A stretch of DNA of 64,000 nucleotides from Sulfitobacter dubius (GTDB taxonomy: Bacteria; Pseudomonadota; Alphaproteobacteria; Rhodobacterales; Rhodobacteraceae), in NCBI RefSeq assembly GCF_900113435.1, contig NZ_FOPG01000001.1:496001-560000 (forward strand). The letters are read 5' to 3'. Numbering within the stretch: the stretch's first letter is position 1; each line of letters opens with the position of its first letter. Both the position numbers and the translations under genes were made by a program. Positions 62,448 through 64,000 of this stretch are shown here, one piece after another. Below the pieces are notes generated by a model, which made no database searches, was not told where the DNA came from, and saw nothing but the letters and a program-made list of their open reading frames with translations.

Positions 62448-63835
62448 TTTGGTCCGATCATATTTTCGGGCCGCACGACCCGTTCAAAGGTTTCGGCATC
62501 CACAAAGCCCAGTGCGATGGCTTCTTCTTTCAATGTGGTGCCGTTCTTATGCGCGGTCTTGGCGACCTTGGTGGCATTGTCATAGCCGATTTCAGGGGCC
62601 AGCGCCGTCACCAGCATAAGCGACTCCCGCATCAGCTTCTCGATCCGGTCTGCATCGGCCTTGAGGTCCACCACCAGATTGTCGGTGAAGGCAGAGGCGG
62701 CGTCACCCAAAAGCTGCATAGATTGCAGAACGTTATAGGCCATCATTGGCTTGTAGACGTTCAATTCGAAATGCCCTTGGCTGCCTGCGAAACCCACAGC
62801 GGCATCATTGCCCATCACGTGGATGCAGACCTGCGTAAGCGCTTCGCATTGGGTCGGGTTTACCTTGCCCGGCATGATAGATGAACCCGGCTCGTTTTCC
62901 GGCAGGATCAACTCGCCCAACCCGCAACGCGGGCCGGAACCCAGAAGGCGGATGTCATTGGCGATTTTGAACAGCGAGGCAGACACGGTTTTCAGCGCGC
63001 CAGAGATTTCCACCATCGCGTCATGGGCAGCCAACGCTTCAAATTTGTTAGGCGCGGTGACGAAGGGCAGGCCGGTGATCTCGGCCATGTTATGCGCCAC
63101 GGTCTCGGCCCAGCCCTGTTTGGTGTTCAGCCCGGTGCCAACGGCGGTGCCGCCTTGCGCCAACTCATAAATGCGGCCCAGAGCGTCACGCACGCGGGCG
63201 ATGCTCATAGCGACCTGATGGGTGTAGCCCGAGAACTCTTGGCTCAGCGTCAGCGGCGTCGCGTCCTGCGTGTGGGTCCGGCCGATCTTGATGATGCCGT
63301 CGAATTCTTCGACCTTCTTTTGCAGCGCACCGTGCAGCTTCTCCAGCCCCGGCAGCAGCACGTCACGCGCGGTCATCGCCGTGGCGATATGCATGGCGGT
63401 GGGGAAAGTGTCGTTTGACGACTGGCCCATGTTGCAATGATCGTTCGGGTGCACCGGGTCTTTGGACCCGATGGTGCCGCCCATAAGCTCAATCGCGCGA
63501 TTGGCAATGACCTCATTGGCGTTCATGTTCGACTGGGTGCCAGAGCCGGTCTGCCAGACCACCAGCGGGAAGTTGTCGTCGAACTTGCCTTCAAAGACTT
63601 CACCAGCGGCCTGAACGATTGCTTTGCCGCGTTCTTCATCCAGCGAGCCTTGGGCCACATTCGCCTGCGCGCAGGCTTTCTTGATCACGCCAAGCGCGCG
63701 CACGATGGCGATGGGTTGCTTTTCCCAGCCAATCGGGAAGTTGATGATCGAGCGCTGCGTCTGCGCGCCCCAGTATTTATCGGAGGGGACTTCGAGCGGA
63801 CCAAAGCTGTCGGTTTCGGTGCGAGTATCGGCCAT
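62444..63835 (-). CDS. fumC: Fumarate hydratase, class II
   Basis: A 463-residue homotetrameric, iron-independent fumarase of the TCA cycle. Signature [35 protein letters not shown] and [16 protein letters not shown] contribute to the active site shared between subunits. It heads the transcription unit fumC-DUF4169-RHH-broken small gene. Confidence 0.97.
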   Translation of the reverse strand: MADTRTETDSFGPLEVPSDKYWGAQTQRSIINFPIGWEKQPIAIVRALGVIKKACAQANVAQGSLDEERGKAIVQAAGEVFEGKFDDNFPLVVWQTGSGTQSNMNANEVIANRAIELMGGTIGSKDPVHPNDHCNMGQSSNDTFPTAMHIATAMTARDVLLPGLEKLHGALQKKVEEFDGIIKIGRTHTQDATPLTLSQEFSGYTHQVAMSIARVRDALGRIYELAQGGTAVGTGLNTKQGWAETVAHNMAEITGLPFVTAPNKFEALAAHDAMVEISGALKTVSASLFKIANDIRLLGSGPRCGLGELILPENEPGSSIMPGKVNPTQCEALTQVCIHVMGNDAAVGFAGSQGHFELNVYKPMMAYNVLQSMQLLGDAASAFTDNLVVDLKADADRIEKLMRESLMLVTALAPEIGYDNATKVAKTAHKNGTTLKEEAIALGFVDAETFERVVRPENMIGPK

Positions 63836-63930
63836 TCTGCGGCTCCTGCTGTGACTTATCGTTGTCCAGCGGTGTACCTGTGCCTTGCGGTCTGCGCAAT
63901 GCAGGGATGGCGCTAACGGTGCTGTTGCGC

Positions 63931-63999
63931 TTACTTCCTGAACGAATCCAGCGACACGATCTCGGCGTCTTTGGACGGCTCTTCCGCGACTTCCAACTC
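63931..63999 (-). CDS. C-terminal tail of an SspB-like protein (5' end outside window)
   Basis: Only 22 codons are visible, ending [11 protein letters not shown] followed by TAA. An acidic linker ending in VSLD-FRK is the usual C-terminal ClpX-binding tail of alphaproteobacterial SspB, the ClpXP adaptor, whose gene commonly lies next to fumC. The body of the gene is outside the window. Confidence 0.55.
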   Translation of the reverse strand, partial: ELEVAEEPSKDAEIVSLDSFRK

Positions 64000-64000
64000 A

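Overview
The window is a compact stretch of chromosomal core genome from an alphaproteobacterium, almost certainly a Rhodobacteraceae/Roseobacter-group bacterium (Sulfitobacter- or Phaeobacter-like). The evidence is the GC-rich coding sequence, several small families I know from this group (DUF4167, DUF1476/ATP synthase zeta, DUF4169, PF13467-type RHH, HRPCAEC protein), a Cys-poor Fur/Mur-type regulator, lptFGD-surA-pdxA-rsmA divergent from pepA-holC, and a methionine synthase split into separate proteins. I see no insertion sequence, prophage, CRISPR array, rRNA or plasmid feature. Genes are tightly packed, and neighbours very often overlap by 1 or 4 bases (TGATG, ATGA), which suggests translational coupling.

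Layout. 1-9.6 kb: end of an ABC-F gene, an SDR dehydrogenase with a TetR-like operator, tyrS divergent from anmK, transporter-eno-GNAT, AbrB-type membrane protein, Fur-NYN. 9.9-18.1 kb: DEAD-box helicase, EamA transporter, a mazG-nucleoside hydrolase-GNAT-selO run, and an M20 amidohydrolase-agmatinase pair. 18.2-29.7 kb: DUF1499, prfA-prmC, DUF4167 and the envelope operon lptF-lptG-lptD-surA-pdxA-rsmA-lipoprotein. 29.8-39.9 kb: pepA-holC, an Ala/Lys-rich protein behind direct repeats, retropepsin-like protease, MarC, ABC-F, ndk, MBL hydrolase, an EnvZ-like kinase without a partner in view, and a thioesterase. 39.9-53.6 kb: a CAU-anticodon tRNA, purM-purN-rnd, sufE, a cobalamin methyltransferase cluster, purC-purS-purQ and a DctB/DctD-like two-component pair. 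53.6-64 kb: rne with a long structured leader, tusA, ccdA, a hydrolase-P450 pair, class I aldolase, and fumC-DUF4169-RHH followed by a broken small gene; the tail of an SspB-like gene closes the window.

The most interesting points are these. (1) A corrinoid protein, a DUF1638 protein and a stand-alone homocysteine methyltransferase together look like part of a split MetH. (2) Between them lies a divergent radical-SAM (PA0069/SPL-like) gene whose promoter carries a perfect alphaproteobacterial SOS box, GTTC-N7-GTTC, and whose mRNA looks leaderless. (3) A 75-codon gene downstream of fumC is interrupted by one in-frame TAA, but its remaining 21 codons are intact. (4) The DctD-like regulator has lost the GAFTGA loop needed for sigma-54 activation. 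(5) The rne leader is about 350 nt and holds two hairpins, one resembling an intrinsic terminator. (6) Several unexplained hairpins, operator-like palindromes and direct repeats are listed separately. None of these amounts to a clearly new defence or mobile system; the rest is ordinary core metabolism.
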